Shown: positions 33,904 through 43,507, counted from the first letter of the stretch. The stretch is DNA of 64,000 nt from UMGS1387 sp045541355 (GCA_045541355.1 JAZQIW010000111.1:6070-70069); one strand, 5' to 3'. Notes: a model not told the origin generated them from the letters alone. Translations and numbers: made by a program.

Positions 33904-36132
33904 ATGAAAGCATCATATGACATATACGGAATGAACTGTGCTGCCTGCAGCGCTGCCGTAGAACGCTCTGTTAAAGCCATTGGCATAGACAATGTTTCGG
34001 TTAACCTGATTTCGGGTGTAATGAAGGTCGAATATGACGAGGGGTCTGCAACCGACAACGAGATTATAAAAGCTGTGCAAAATGCAGGGTTTGGCATTGA
34101 GCACGCAAAGAGTGCTGCTGAAAAAAGACGAATACTTCAGGAAAACAACATTCGCGCCCATAAAAATCTATTCCGTCGTTTAATTGCATCGGTATGCATA
34201 ATGCTTGTGCTTATGTACATTGCAATGGGACATATGTGGTCTTTGCCTTTTCCCTCTTTTTTGAAAAATCCGTTAATTCTGGCAATAACTCAGTTTTTAT
34301 TAACTGTTCCGATTATCATTATTAACCGTTCATACTTCACAAACGGCATAAAGCATCTTTTCAAGAGAACACCGAACATGGATTCTCTTATTGCCATCGG
34401 CTCTTCTGCTGCAATTATCTACGGTATTTTTGCGATTTTCAAAATTGCTCTCGGCGATGACAGCTACATTCACGATTTATACTTTGAAACTGCCGCCATG
34501 ATACCCACTCTTGTAACAATAGGCAAATACCTTGAAGGCCGTTCAAGAAGCGGCACATCAAAAGCTCTTGATATGCTGATAGACCTGACTCCGAAAAAGG
34601 CACTTATTCTAACACCTGACGGTGAAAAGGAAACAGACATATCACATCTTTCCGAAAAGGATACCGTAATAGTAAAGCCGGGGGCATCCTTTCCCTGTGA
34701 CGGCACAGTAATATCGGGTGAAAGCTATGTCGATGAATCGAGTCTTACGGGTGAGAGCATTCCTGTTTTCAAAAAAAACGGCGACAAGGTTAATGCGGGA
34801 ACAATTAACACAAACGGAACGCTTACGATTACCGCCGAGAAGGTGGGCGACGACACAGTAATTTCGGGTATCATAAAGCTTGTTGAAGAAGCCTCAGGCT
34901 CAAAGGCACCGATTTCAAGACTTGCTGACAGAATCAGCGCGGTGTTTGTACCGTGTGTTATAGTATTATCAGTCATAACAGCGGTTATCTGGTTAATTTT
35001 CGGCGCTGACTTTGAATTTGCCTTTTCAAGAGCTATTTGCGTGCTTGTAATATCCTGCCCCTGTTCTCTCGGTCTTGCGACTCCGATAGCGGTAACTGTC
35101 GGAACGGGTGTAGCGGCAAGAGAAGGTATTCTCATCAAAAATGCAGCGACCTTGGAGGAGCTTGGCAGAATTAACACAGTACTTTTTGACAAAACAGGTA
35201 CTCTTACCGAGGGAAATCCCGTCGTTACTGATATAATCCCGGCTGATGGTCAAATAGAAGACGAATTTCTTAGAATCTGCGCCTCACTGGAAGCCTTATC
35301 CGAGCATCCTCTCGGAAAAGCCATTGTTAACGAGGCAAAGCACAGAAAGCTTTCCTTAGATAATGCCGAAAGCTTTGAGGCTATCCCGGGCAAAGGAATG
35401 CATGCCATAATGGGAGGAAAAAAGTATTACGGCGGAAGCTTTGCTTTATTCGAAAGCATGGGTACCGGTATTGACAATGATATTATAAGCAAGTACAATG
35501 AGCTTTGTGAGTCCGGAAAAACGCCTTTATTCTTTTCCCGAGAGGGACAATATCTCGGCTGTATTGCCGTTTCAGACAGACCAAGAGCTGACAGCAAATC
35601 AGCTATTGACAAGCTAAAGGAGTTTGGTATAAAATCAGTTATGATTACCGGTGACAATGAGCTTACGGCAAAAGCAATTGCAGACGAAGTCGGTATAGAT
35701 GAGGTTTGTGCAAAAGTAAGTCCTTCGGAAAAGGAACAATATGTAAAAAAGTATCAGAATGACACCTCAAAGGTTGCCATGTGCGGTGACGGCATCAATG
35801 ACTCACCTGCTCTTGCAAGAGCAGATGTGGGTATTTCGGTATCGAAAGGAACGGATACTGCCCTTGAAACAAGCGATGTAATACTCATGCACAACGATGT
35901 TTATTCTGTACCAAGAGCAATTGCTCTCAGCAAAAGCACGATTTCAAACATAAAGCTTAGTCTTTTCTGGGCACTGCTTTACAACTGCATCGGCATTCCT
36001 GTTGCCGCCGGTGTTCTCTACCCCATGTTCGGAATAACTCTTAGTCCAATGATAGGAGCTGCCGCCATGAGCCTCAGTTCAATCTGCGTTGTCCTTAACG
36101 CTTTACGTTTATTGAATTTTTCTTTTAAATAA
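33904..36132 (+). CDS. copA: Copper-translocating P1B-type ATPase
   Basis: A 742-residue heavy-metal pump. One N-terminal HMA domain with GMNCAAC (Cys12, Cys15), eight membrane helices, the actuator loop TGES near residue 280, CPC at 385-387 in helix 6, the phosphorylation site DKTGT at Asp429, the HP of EHPLGKA, and GDGINDSPA in the hinge. The CPC motif and single HMA indicate Cu+ export. The downstream gene encodes a CopZ-like chaperone 34 bases after the stop, so the pair forms a copper-resistance unit. Confidence 0.95.
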   Translation: MKASYDIYGMNCAACSAAVERSVKAIGIDNVSVNLISGVMKVEYDEGSATDNEIIKAVQNAGFGIEHAKSAAEKRRILQENNIRAHKNLFRRLIASVCIMLVLMYIAMGHMWSLPFPSFLKNPLILAITQFLLTVPIIIINRSYFTNGIKHLFKRTPNMDSLIAIGSSAAIIYGIFAIFKIALGDDSYIHDLYFETAAMIPTLVTIGKYLEGRSRSGTSKALDMLIDLTPKKALILTPDGEKETDISHLSEKDTVIVKPGASFPCDGTVISGESYVDESSLTGESIPVFKKNGDKVNAGTINTNGTLTITAEKVGDDTVISGIIKLVEEASGSKAPISRLADRISAVFVPCVIVLSVITAVIWLIFGADFEFAFSRAICVLVISCPCSLGLATPIAVTVGTGVAAREGILIKNAATLEELGRINTVLFDKTGTLTEGNPVVTDIIPADGQIEDEFLRICASLEALSEHPLGKAIVNEAKHRKLSLDNAESFEAIPGKGMHAIMGGKKYYGGSFALFESMGTGIDNDIISKYNELCESGKTPLFFSREGQYLGCIAVSDRPRADSKSAIDKLKEFGIKSVMITGDNELTAKAIADEVGIDEVCAKVSPSEKEQYVKKYQNDTSKVAMCGDGINDSPALARADVGISVSKGTDTALETSDVILMHNDVYSVPRAIALSKSTISNIKLSLFWALLYNCIGIPVAAGVLYPMFGITLSPMIGAAAMSLSSICVVLNALRLLNFSFK

Positions 36133-36166
36133 TATACAATTCATTATTTGAGAAAGGATGTTTATA

Positions 36167-36397
36167 ATGACAAAGAAAATTATCACAGTAGAAGGTATGC
36201 ACTGTATGCATTGTGCATCAAGTGTTGAAAAAGCTGTGGCGTCGCTCGAGGGAGTAAAGGATGCAAAGGTTAATCTCGACAAAAAAACCTGCACCGCAAA
36301 GCTCTCAGGTGAAGTAAATGACGAGGCAATAAAGTCTGCAATTAAGGATGCCGGCTTTGAGGTTGTTGATATCACGACAAAAACAGGCTTATTTTAA
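36167..36397 (+). CDS. copZ: Copper chaperone (HMA domain)
   Basis: A 76-residue single-domain HMA protein with GMHCMHC (metal-binding Cys pair) and the typical beta-alpha-beta-beta-alpha-beta run (SSVEKAVASLEGVKDAKVNLDKKTC). It binds Cu+ in the cytoplasm and hands it to the ATPase upstream. The ATG at 36167 is preferred to 36158, since AAAGG ends directly against the latter. Confidence 0.9.
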   Translation: MTKKIITVEGMHCMHCASSVEKAVASLEGVKDAKVNLDKKTCTAKLSGEVNDEAIKSAIKDAGFEVVDITTKTGLF

Positions 36398-36425
36398 CAA
36401 TTTTCTGCCAATATTTTCAAAACTA

Positions 36426-36454
36426 TTGAAAATCGACAAAAACCATAGTATAAT
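36426..36454 (+). promoter_or_regulatory. Promoter of xpt
   Basis: TTGAAA, 17 bases, TATAAT, 34 bases before the start codon. The leader is too short for a purine riboswitch. Confidence 0.8.
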
Positions 36455-36488
36455 GTATAAAAGTTTATCGGTACTGTGAGGTTCAATT

Positions 36489-37061
36489 ATGGATTTAATG
36501 AAGGAACGCATCTTAAAAGACGGCAGAGTTGCACCCGGCGGAGTGCTTAAAGTTGACAGCTTTTTAAATCATCAGATTGACATTGACTTATACAACGAGA
36601 TGGGAAAAGAGTTCAAAAGGCTGTTCAGTGATGTCAAGGTTGACAGAATTCTTACAATTGAGGCATCCGGAATCGGTATTGCCTGCATTGCAGCACAGTA
36701 CTTTGGTGTTCCTGTTGTTTTTGCTAAAAAGGCAAAATCCAGAAATCTCGACGGAGATGTTTACACAAGCACCGTTGAGTCCTTTACATACGGAAAAAAG
36801 TACGACATTATGGTTTCTAAAAAGTTCATTAATCCCGAAGAAAATGTTCTTATTATTGACGACTTTCTTGCCAACGGCAAGGCTTGTCTCGGTCTTATCG
36901 ACATTGTCGAAAAGGCAGGTGCCGTTGTTTCGGGTATCGGCATAGCAATAGAAAAAGGTTTCCAAGACGGAGGCAGGCTCTTGAAAAGCAGAGGCTACAA
37001 CCTTCACAGTCTTGCAGTTATAAAGTCTATGGACGACAACAGCCTTACGTTTGAAGACTGA
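36489..37061 (+). CDS. xpt: Xanthine phosphoribosyltransferase
   Basis: A 190-residue type I phosphoribosyltransferase of the Xpt family: MDLMKERILKDGRV at the start, EASGIGIACIAAQYFGVPVVFAKK in the hood region and the PRPP loop VLIIDDFLANGKA. It salvages xanthine to XMP. GAGGT precedes the ATG. It stands alone, without the usual partner purine permease pbuX and without a guanine riboswitch. Confidence 0.94.
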   Translation: MDLMKERILKDGRVAPGGVLKVDSFLNHQIDIDLYNEMGKEFKRLFSDVKVDRILTIEASGIGIACIAAQYFGVPVVFAKKAKSRNLDGDVYTSTVESFTYGKKYDIMVSKKFINPEENVLIIDDFLANGKACLGLIDIVEKAGAVVSGIGIAIEKGFQDGGRLLKSRGYNLHSLAVIKSMDDNSLTFED

Positions 37062-37099
37062 CAACAGTATTTAAGCGGTATTTTATTATAATTAAAATT

Positions 37100-37131
37100 T
37101 GCCGCATGAAGTTTCATGCGGTTTTTATTTT
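37100..37131 (+). terminator. Terminator of xpt
   Basis: GCCGCATGAA-gt-TTCATGCGGTTTTTATTTTTT: a strong stem with a long T tract. An in-frame ATG at 37116 for the next gene lies within it, which argues for the later start at 37155. Confidence 0.92.
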
Positions 37132-37154
37132 TTCTAACCGAAAGGAAGTACAGT

Positions 37155-40148
37155 ATGACAAAAAGAGCTTCTTATTACCTTATTAATCAGCCGCACATGG
37201 GTGAAAACTGGCATGACGGTGTAAGTTCATCCTGGGACTATGACGGCAGAGGTGCCGCAAAAAAAGATATAGACAGAGGTCCGTACAGCATCAGCAATAT
37301 TTCCGGTGAATTTCCGACTGCTCTTATCAGAGAGATGCAGGTTGCAAAGGAAGGCGTATTTACGCTTGAAAACAGCGTTGTCTTTACTGAAGGTTTTGAC
37401 GGATTTATCATGTCACTCTATGATGCAGACGATAATGACTTTATGAGAATTATAACAAAGGACGGATCTTTCCTTGCTCTTGGGGGATGTGATGAATATG
37501 TTACTCTTCTCAAGCCCGCAAGCACCCTCGGAAAGCATTGGTTTAACATTACCATTGATTTTGATCAGGAAACAATCACATATTACATCGACTCAATCTG
37601 GTGTGCAACCCTTCCCATGCTTGCAAAAAGCTTCAAGTATTTGAAGGTGGGTACTCTCGGCACACACAAGGTCGGAGTAGAAATGTCGGGTCCTGTTGAC
37701 CTGTATGCAAATTTTGCCCTTCACGACTCTTTCAAGCACTATCCCGAAGGCTCTGTTCCTTTTATGTGGAAAACAGAAGGAGACGTCTGTATCAATGCCG
37801 CCGACGAGCTTGTGTTAAAATCCGAAAACGCAAAAGCAGTCGCTTACAAAAAAATTGATTCCCAAAAAGGCAAGCTTCTCCTTGAAACCTATTATTTCAA
37901 TTACATAAACAACGGAAAAGCCTCCCTCGACATTATGCACGGCAATGAGGTTCTTTTCGGAATATCGACAAAGGGCGGAGATTTATATCTTAACGGCAAA
38001 AAGGTAAGATATTTTCTCGACGAAATGTGGTACAGACTCCGCTTTGAAGTTGACACAAAAATCGGAACCGGAAAGTTTTCTGTTAACAACAAGGAACCTT
38101 TTGAGTTTAAATTTAACGCCAAAAGTATTGACGGCATAAAATACACTTCAGACGACGGTGCCGAACTGAGGATTGACAACATAAAGTTTGAAAGCATTAT
38201 TGAATACGAAGACTATTGTCCAAAGCCTATTGTCCCGAAAGGCTATGGCGATTACAACATAGGCATAAATATGTGTTCTCTTTGGAGAACAGGCAACCAT
38301 ATCGGTTGGGACTGTATTACGGCATTTCCCGAAATAAAGCCGGTTCTCGGATACTATGACGAAGGCATTCCCGAGGTTGCAGACTGGGAAATAAAATTTA
38401 TGGTCGAAAACGGCGTTACTGCACAGTATTACTGCTGGTATTTAGGTCAGTACAGAGACGGTCCAATTAAGAAAACAAGGCTTTCCGATGCACTTGTTGA
38501 CGGCTTTATGAATGCAAAATACTCAGACATGATGCAATTTGGTATTATTTTTGAAGCAGCTGCAACTCCCGCTTCTCCCGAATCCTTCAAAAAATACATC
38601 GTCCCCTACTGGATCGAAAATTTCTTTACCGACAAGCGTTATGCCAGAATCGGTAACAAGGCCGTTATATGCATATATTCACTTGACGGCATAGCCAACC
38701 GTTTTGGCGGTGTTGAAAAAGTAAAAGACTGCTTTGATTTTCTCAGAGAGCAGGTTAAAAAGGTAGGTTTTGAGGATCTTATCATATTCACAAACATGGA
38801 AATCAACGAAAGAGCGAAAGCAATGGGAGTTGATGCCTGTTATGTATACGGTTGGAATCGCCCCGGTAACAGCTGTGACTATCAGATTCAACAGCAACTC
38901 GCCAAAAAATCAAATGAACACATTCTCCCCTTTATTCCCACTGCCAGCACAGGGTATAACAGACTTCCCTGGGACACGGAACGCTCGCCAGTAATTGAAC
39001 CTTCGGAATTCCGAAGACTTCTTCAGTATTACAAGGATGTTTCTCTTCCCGCCCTTAAAGACCAGCCCGACTGGATGCACAAATTCATAATGCTCTCCAA
39101 CTGGAACGAATACGGAGAGGGTACATACATTTCCCCCCATGCAGCTCATGGCTTCGGTCATCTTGAGGCTGTCAAAAAAGTATTTACCGACGGTCATGAC
39201 GAGGGCGTAAAAATTAATTTCAAGCCTACGGCAAACCAATTAAAGAGGCTCTCCACCCTCTATCCTCAGGACAGAAGAACAATAAGATGTCATGATTCGG
39301 AAGAAAGATCTAATAATATAACCTCACTTCCCGAAAGCTGTCTTGTGCTAGACATGAATCCGTCTCTTGGAAACTGGGAAACAGACCAGCTTGACATGGT
39401 TAAAACTGATGGAACGCTTTTGGGTACTTCAAACAATACCGACGCTAAATTTTCATATGTCGGAAAGCTTGATATCCCCTGCATCACAGCAAACACGTTG
39501 AAGATTACACTATATTCATCAGCGTCTGCGTTTTTATGCGTTTACTACACCACAAGTGACAATCCCAAGTGGGGTTCTGCCAACAAATCAGTAATAACAA
39601 TCTTTGAAGGCAAGCACGAATACATTATACCCCTTACTTCGGGAACGAGAAGAGTGCGTTCCTATGTTGAACCGTCCGAGACATATACCGGAATCATTAC
39701 CGGCATCAGAATAGACCCTTCAACTACGCCCGGCGTTACAAGCGAGCTATTTGACTGCGGTCTTTACAACGAGAGTGTTGACAAGCACGAGGGTCATCTA
39801 TTCATTAACGGAAAAGACATTGTTCTTGACAATGATTTTGTTGTGAAGAACGGTCACTTCATGGTTCCCATATTCCCCGAAAGATGCATACTTATGAGTC
39901 TCAATGCATTCTACAAGTACAATGCTTCAAGTAAGTTACTTTCTATTTTTGCAAACAACCGTTCAATAGAATTTGAACTTGGTACGAGAAAAGCCAAAAT
40001 CAACGGTGAAACAGTAAGTCTTGATGTAATCCCCTATTTTTACAACGGTCTTCCCATGGTTCCCATTGATCTGATTTGCGATGTGTTTGGATACAAGTTT
40101 GAATTCAAAAACAAAAACATTTTTATAACAACTCCTTTTGACAAATAA
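37155..40148 (+). CDS. Large GH99-like (WbsX-type) domain protein
   Basis: A 997-residue protein starting at 37155, where AAAGGAAG lies upstream. Residues ~1-200 and ~205-350 look like two concanavalin/LamG-like beta sandwiches (GFIMSLYDADDNDFMRI; GKLLLETYYFNYI). Residues ~356-680 match the GH99-like/WbsX TIM-barrel family (FMVENGVTAQYYCWYLGQ; WNEYGEGTYISPHAAHG), thought to act on complex glycans or cell-wall polysaccharide. Another beta sandwich follows, and residues ~882-997 resemble the copper-amine-oxidase N-terminal-like stalk domain (MVPIFPERC... MVPIDLICDVFGY). No signal peptide or membrane helix is visible, which is odd for such a build. Exact substrate unknown. Confidence 0.65.
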   Translation: MTKRASYYLINQPHMGENWHDGVSSSWDYDGRGAAKKDIDRGPYSISNISGEFPTALIREMQVAKEGVFTLENSVVFTEGFDGFIMSLYDADDNDFMRIITKDGSFLALGGCDEYVTLLKPASTLGKHWFNITIDFDQETITYYIDSIWCATLPMLAKSFKYLKVGTLGTHKVGVEMSGPVDLYANFALHDSFKHYPEGSVPFMWKTEGDVCINAADELVLKSENAKAVAYKKIDSQKGKLLLETYYFNYINNGKASLDIMHGNEVLFGISTKGGDLYLNGKKVRYFLDEMWYRLRFEVDTKIGTGKFSVNNKEPFEFKFNAKSIDGIKYTSDDGAELRIDNIKFESIIEYEDYCPKPIVPKGYGDYNIGINMCSLWRTGNHIGWDCITAFPEIKPVLGYYDEGIPEVADWEIKFMVENGVTAQYYCWYLGQYRDGPIKKTRLSDALVDGFMNAKYSDMMQFGIIFEAAATPASPESFKKYIVPYWIENFFTDKRYARIGNKAVICIYSLDGIANRFGGVEKVKDCFDFLREQVKKVGFEDLIIFTNMEINERAKAMGVDACYVYGWNRPGNSCDYQIQQQLAKKSNEHILPFIPTASTGYNRLPWDTERSPVIEPSEFRRLLQYYKDVSLPALKDQPDWMHKFIMLSNWNEYGEGTYISPHAAHGFGHLEAVKKVFTDGHDEGVKINFKPTANQLKRLSTLYPQDRRTIRCHDSEERSNNITSLPESCLVLDMNPSLGNWETDQLDMVKTDGTLLGTSNNTDAKFSYVGKLDIPCITANTLKITLYSSASAFLCVYYTTSDNPKWGSANKSVITIFEGKHEYIIPLTSGTRRVRSYVEPSETYTGIITGIRIDPSTTPGVTSELFDCGLYNESVDKHEGHLFINGKDIVLDNDFVVKNGHFMVPIFPERCILMSLNAFYKYNASSKLLSIFANNRSIEFELGTRKAKINGETVSLDVIPYFYNGLPMVPIDLICDVFGYKFEFKNKNIFITTPFDK

Positions 40149-40157
40149 GTTATTATT

Positions 40158-40186
40158 TAAGCCGCGGTCGTATAACCGCGGCTTTC
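40158..40186 (+). terminator. Bidirectional terminator
   Basis: AAGCCGCGGT-cgtat-AACCGCGGCTTT between the converging GH99-like and amidohydrolase genes. Confidence 0.88.
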
Positions 40187-40187
40187 A

Positions 40188-40988
40188 TTATATTTGAAGA
40201 ATTTCCTTGGCATTAAGGCTGAAAATCTTATGGAGGTCATTGGAATCAAGACCAAGGGACAAAAGCTTTTGTTTTGAGTGATTTACCGTTCCCCAGGGCA
40301 TATCGCTTCCGAACAAAACATGGTCTATTCCGACATTTTCAATAATCTTCAGTGCAGAATCATTGCCTATTACACCAACCGTATTAATCATTGAGGTATC
40401 AACATACATATTTTCATGGCATTTCAGAACCCTTCCCGCCTCATCCCACATATCATATCCGCCCATATGTGCACACACAAAGCGAGTATCGGGAAACATT
40501 TCGCAAAGGTCATTAAGTTTTTTGGGGTCTGAGTGATACGGCGGTTTATATGCAACATCAGCACCCGTATGAAGCAGCACTATAAGACCGAGTCTTCCGC
40601 ATTCTTTATATGTTGCATACATTCTCTCATCCAATATATCAAACCACTGATACTCGGGGTGAAGCTTTATTCCTTTTATGCCTGCATCATTAAGCCGCCC
40701 AATTTCATAAAGAGAAGTCCCGCTTCCGGGAAACACAGAGCCAAATGGAACGAAGCTTTTATCCTCAAGCAATGATATCGCAAAATTATTTACGTTTGTC
40801 TCCTGTTCGGGTTTTGTAGCAATAGAAAGAACAACGGAAATATCAACTCCGTCTTGGTTCATTTTCTCAATCAAATCCGATGCAGTTCCGGTACCGTAAG
40901 GTTTAATATTTCCCTTTTCAGAGAGTGACGATATTGCTCTCTGTGCAATTTTATCGGGAAAAGCATGGGTATGAAAATCAATCAGCAT
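40188..40988 (-). CDS. Metal-dependent amidohydrolase (TIM-barrel)
   Basis: A 266-residue amidohydrolase_2-type protein. The N-terminal HxH (IDFHTHAFPD) and HLLHTGAD (here VLLHTGADV), CAHMGGYD and FGSDMPWG blocks are the metal-binding strands of the family. Members hydrolyse or decarboxylate small cyclic or carboxylic substrates; none can be named here. It starts two bases after the stop of the upstream membrane-protein gene, so the two are co-transcribed. Confidence 0.8.
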   Translation of the reverse strand: MLIDFHTHAFPDKIAQRAISSLSEKGNIKPYGTGTASDLIEKMNQDGVDISVVLSIATKPEQETNVNNFAISLLEDKSFVPFGSVFPGSGTSLYEIGRLNDAGIKGIKLHPEYQWFDILDERMYATYKECGRLGLIVLLHTGADVAYKPPYHSDPKKLNDLCEMFPDTRFVCAHMGGYDMWDEAGRVLKCHENMYVDTSMINTVGVIGNDSALKIIENVGIDHVLFGSDMPWGTVNHSKQKLLSLGLDSNDLHKIFSLNAKEILQI

Positions 40989-40990
40989 AT

Positions 40991-41542
40991 CTATTTCCTT
41001 TCGACAACACTCGAACGGTTATAAAATTTCAAGGTGTCAATGAGTCTTTTACATGAACTGAACACAATTGCAGTATTTGCATTCTTTATGCTCTTATCCT
41101 TTATATAAAGGCAATACATATATTTACTGTCTCGCCTGCAGGCAAGCACAAGCTTATCAGCTTTGAGAACGGATTTTTGCAAATCTGACAATAAGTCAAC
41201 AGGAAAAATTCGTTCGGCATCCGAAACTCTCACCGACAAAAGCTTCTTTCTCCATCTTCTGCCATATATTATCTCAACAGTCATTTCACCTGAAGAAACC
41301 GTATACTCAAACTCACGCTTTGTAAGTCTGAACACTACTATTTCAACAAACACAAGCAGTACAAGCCAAATAAAAAAAATCTGAGGTACAAATGAAAGCA
41401 TTGCAAACAGAAATGCACACAAAATCACACCTAAAATCACAGACACTGTTCTTAATGCAATTATTTTTCCCGAAGCATATCCGTCAACAAGGTATTCACA
41501 GTAACCCGGACTGTAAAAATCATCTGAATTAACCCTATCCAT
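40991..41542 (-). CDS. Hypothetical membrane protein with PH-like tail
   Basis: A 183-residue protein with two adjacent membrane helices (about residues 29-50 and 53-72) and a cytoplasmic domain starting FEYTVSSGEMTVEIIYGRRWRKKLLSV. The layout of helix pair then short beta domain resembles the DUF6106-type proteins of Clostridia, but I cannot be sure. First gene of a two-gene unit. Confidence 0.65.
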   Translation of the reverse strand: MDRVNSDDFYSPGYCEYLVDGYASGKIIALRTVSVILGVILCAFLFAMLSFVPQIFFIWLVLLVFVEIVVFRLTKREFEYTVSSGEMTVEIIYGRRWRKKLLSVRVSDAERIFPVDLLSDLQKSVLKADKLVLACRRDSKYMYCLYIKDKSIKNANTAIVFSSCKRLIDTLKFYNRSSVVERK

Positions 41543-41642
41543 ATATTTCTCCTATTTTCACAATATATGCTACTTTACAATCTTTTTTTTAACTGGTATT
41601 ATACAAAAATGAATGTAAATGTTAAAACATTATCAATTTGAC

Positions 41643-41671
41643 TTGAAAAAAAACTTTTAATAATGTATAAT
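41643..41671 (+). promoter_or_regulatory. Promoter of the ACT-UPF0210 operon
   Basis: TTGAAA, 17 bases, TATAAT, 34 bases before the ACT gene. Confidence 0.82.
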
Positions 41672-41705
41672 CAAAACAAAGTAACACAAAGAAAGGATAG
41701 TTGAT

Positions 41706-41975
41706 ATGAAGGCAGTAATTACAGTAACAGCAAAGGATGCAAAAGGCATTATTGCCAAGGTTAGCACCAAGATTTTTGAATACGGTGCCAACGTTCTTGA
41801 CATTTCGCAAAGTCTTGTCGGAGAATATTTCGCCATGATTATGCTTATAGAAATGGACGAAAAAGAAAAGAAATTCCTCGCACTTTCAGATGCTCTTAAA
41901 GAGCTTGGAGACAAAGAAAATCTCAAAATTCAGGCAATGCATGAGGATATTTTCAACTCCATGCACAGAATTTAA
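41706..41975 (+). CDS. ACT domain protein (UPF0237)
   Basis: An 89-residue protein made of a single ACT domain (KAVITVTAKDAKGIIAKVSTKIFEYGANVLDISQSLV), the small-ligand-binding fold used in amino-acid sensing. Family UPF0237 is almost always encoded directly before a UPF0210/DUF711 gene, as here with 14 bases between. Probably a regulatory subunit or sensor for that partner; ligand unknown. Confidence 0.9.
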   Translation: MKAVITVTAKDAKGIIAKVSTKIFEYGANVLDISQSLVGEYFAMIMLIEMDEKEKKFLALSDALKELGDKENLKIQAMHEDIFNSMHRI

Positions 41976-41989
41976 AAGAGGTCTGCTAT

Positions 41990-43348
41990 ATGATTAACAC
42001 AAAAGATATTTTAGAAACAATAAGCATGATTGAGGAAGAACATCTTGATGTACGTACCATTACTATGGGTATCTCTCTTCTCGATTGTGCCGCAGGTACT
42101 GCCAAAGAAACCTGCGAAAACATATACAACAAAATAACAGAATACGCCAAGGATCTTGTCAAAACAGGTGAAGACATTGAAAAGGAATACGGTATTCCCA
42201 TTATTCACAAGCGTATTTCAATTACTCCGATTTCATTAATCGGCGGTCTTAACACCAAGGACGACTATATTCTTGCGGCAAAAACTCTTGACAGTGCAGC
42301 AAAAACCGTAGGAGTAAACTTTCTCGGTGGCTTCTCCGCCCTTGTTCAAAAGGGTTTGACAAACAAGGATCTTGCGTTTTTTGAGGCAGTACCTGAGGCT
42401 CTTGCTCAGACTGAGCGCGTATGCTCCTCGGTTAATGTCGGCTCAACGCGCACCGGCATTGATATGGATGCTGTTAACAAGTGCGGTCACATAGTAAAAG
42501 AACTTGCTTATCTTACTCGCGACAACTATTCTATCGGTTGTGCAAAATTCGTTGTCTTTGCAAATGTGCCGGAGGACAATCCATTCATGGCGGGTGCCTT
42601 TCACGGTATCGGTGAGCCTGAAGTGGAAATTAATGTCGGAGTTTCGGGTCCCGGTGTTGTAAGAGCAGCTATCGAAAAAGCCGGAAACTGCAATCTTTCT
42701 GAGCTTGCTGACATCATAAAGAAAACAGCCTTCAAGGTTACACGTATGGGACAGCTTGTTGCCTGTGAAGCATCAAAAAGGCTTGGTGTTCCCTTTGGTA
42801 TCGTTGACCTCTCTCTTGCCCCGACTCCCGCTGTCGGAGACTCGGTTGCACAGATTTTGGAGGCCATGGGCGTTGAACGTTGCGGTACACATGGAACAAC
42901 CGCAGCTCTCGCTATGCTGAATGATGCGGTAAAGAAGGGCGGTGCCATGGCTTCCAGCCACGTTGGCGGTCTTTCTGGTGCTTTTATTCCGGTTTCCGAA
43001 GATCAGGGCATGATTGATGCAGTAAAGCTTGGCGCGCTTTCAATTGAAAAGCTTGAGGCAATGACCTGCGTATGCTCTGTTGGTCTTGACATGATTGCAA
43101 TTCCCGGTGATACCCCTGAAGAAACTATCTCGGCTATAATCGCTGACGAGGCAGCTATCGGTATGATTAACAATAAAACAACAGCAGCTCGTCTTATCCC
43201 CGCTTACGGCAAGAATGTGGGCGATATGGTTGAGTTCGGCGGTCTTCTCGGATACGCCCCCATTATGCCTGTGAACAAGTTCGGCTCTGAAAAATTTGTT
43301 CTTCGCGGTGGCAGAATTCCTGCCCCCATCCATAGCCTAAAGAACTAA
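41990..43348 (+). CDS. UPF0210 (DUF711, PFL-like) family protein
   Basis: A 452-residue protein of the UPF0210 family, sometimes labelled 'PFL family' because of a distant fold relation to glycyl-radical enzymes. Conserved stretches are DVRTITMGISLLDC near the N-terminus, NVGSTRTGIDMDAV and CSVGLDMIAIPGDTP near the C-terminus. It lacks the RVSGY glycyl-radical motif and is not a pyruvate formate-lyase. It is co-transcribed with the ACT protein. Function unknown. Confidence 0.9.
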   Translation: MINTKDILETISMIEEEHLDVRTITMGISLLDCAAGTAKETCENIYNKITEYAKDLVKTGEDIEKEYGIPIIHKRISITPISLIGGLNTKDDYILAAKTLDSAAKTVGVNFLGGFSALVQKGLTNKDLAFFEAVPEALAQTERVCSSVNVGSTRTGIDMDAVNKCGHIVKELAYLTRDNYSIGCAKFVVFANVPEDNPFMAGAFHGIGEPEVEINVGVSGPGVVRAAIEKAGNCNLSELADIIKKTAFKVTRMGQLVACEASKRLGVPFGIVDLSLAPTPAVGDSVAQILEAMGVERCGTHGTTAALAMLNDAVKKGGAMASSHVGGLSGAFIPVSEDQGMIDAVKLGALSIEKLEAMTCVCSVGLDMIAIPGDTPEETISAIIADEAAIGMINNKTTAARLIPAYGKNVGDMVEFGGLLGYAPIMPVNKFGSEKFVLRGGRIPAPIHSLKN

Positions 43349-43359
43349 CTTACTTTTTT

Positions 43360-43487
43360 CTTTACTAAAAAGAAAAAAGTAAGCAAAAAAGAAAAGAACT
43401 TAGCACCTTTTCGCCTTTACAATAAAACACATCACAGTTGCTCAAGTTTTGCCAATCCCTTGCACCAAACAACGGCGCAAGGGATTT
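43360..43487 (+). repeat. Tandem intergenic repeat, copy 1 (period 148 bp)
   Basis: First of two imperfect ~128-bp copies in the 402-base gap 43349-43750, which holds no gene. Each copy has an AT-rich 5' palindrome (TTTACTAAAAAG.../...AAAAAAGTAAGC), a conserved middle (AACTTAGCACCTTTTCGC; CATCACAGTTGCTC) and a 3' hairpin CCCTTGC...GCAAGGG followed by ATTTTTA. The 3' hairpin could terminate the ACT-UPF0210 operon. Confidence 0.85.
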
Positions 43488-43507
43488 TTAATACCTTAGT
43501 TATTTCT

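Noticed and set aside
36398..36488. Purine (guanine) riboswitch before xpt
   Set aside because: The promoter leaves a leader of only about 28 bases and the aptamer core is absent, although xpt often has one in other Firmicutes.
41990..43348. Second pyruvate formate-lyase
   Set aside because: Despite the 'PFL family' label used for UPF0210, it has neither the Cys-Cys pair nor the RVSGY glycyl-radical motif.
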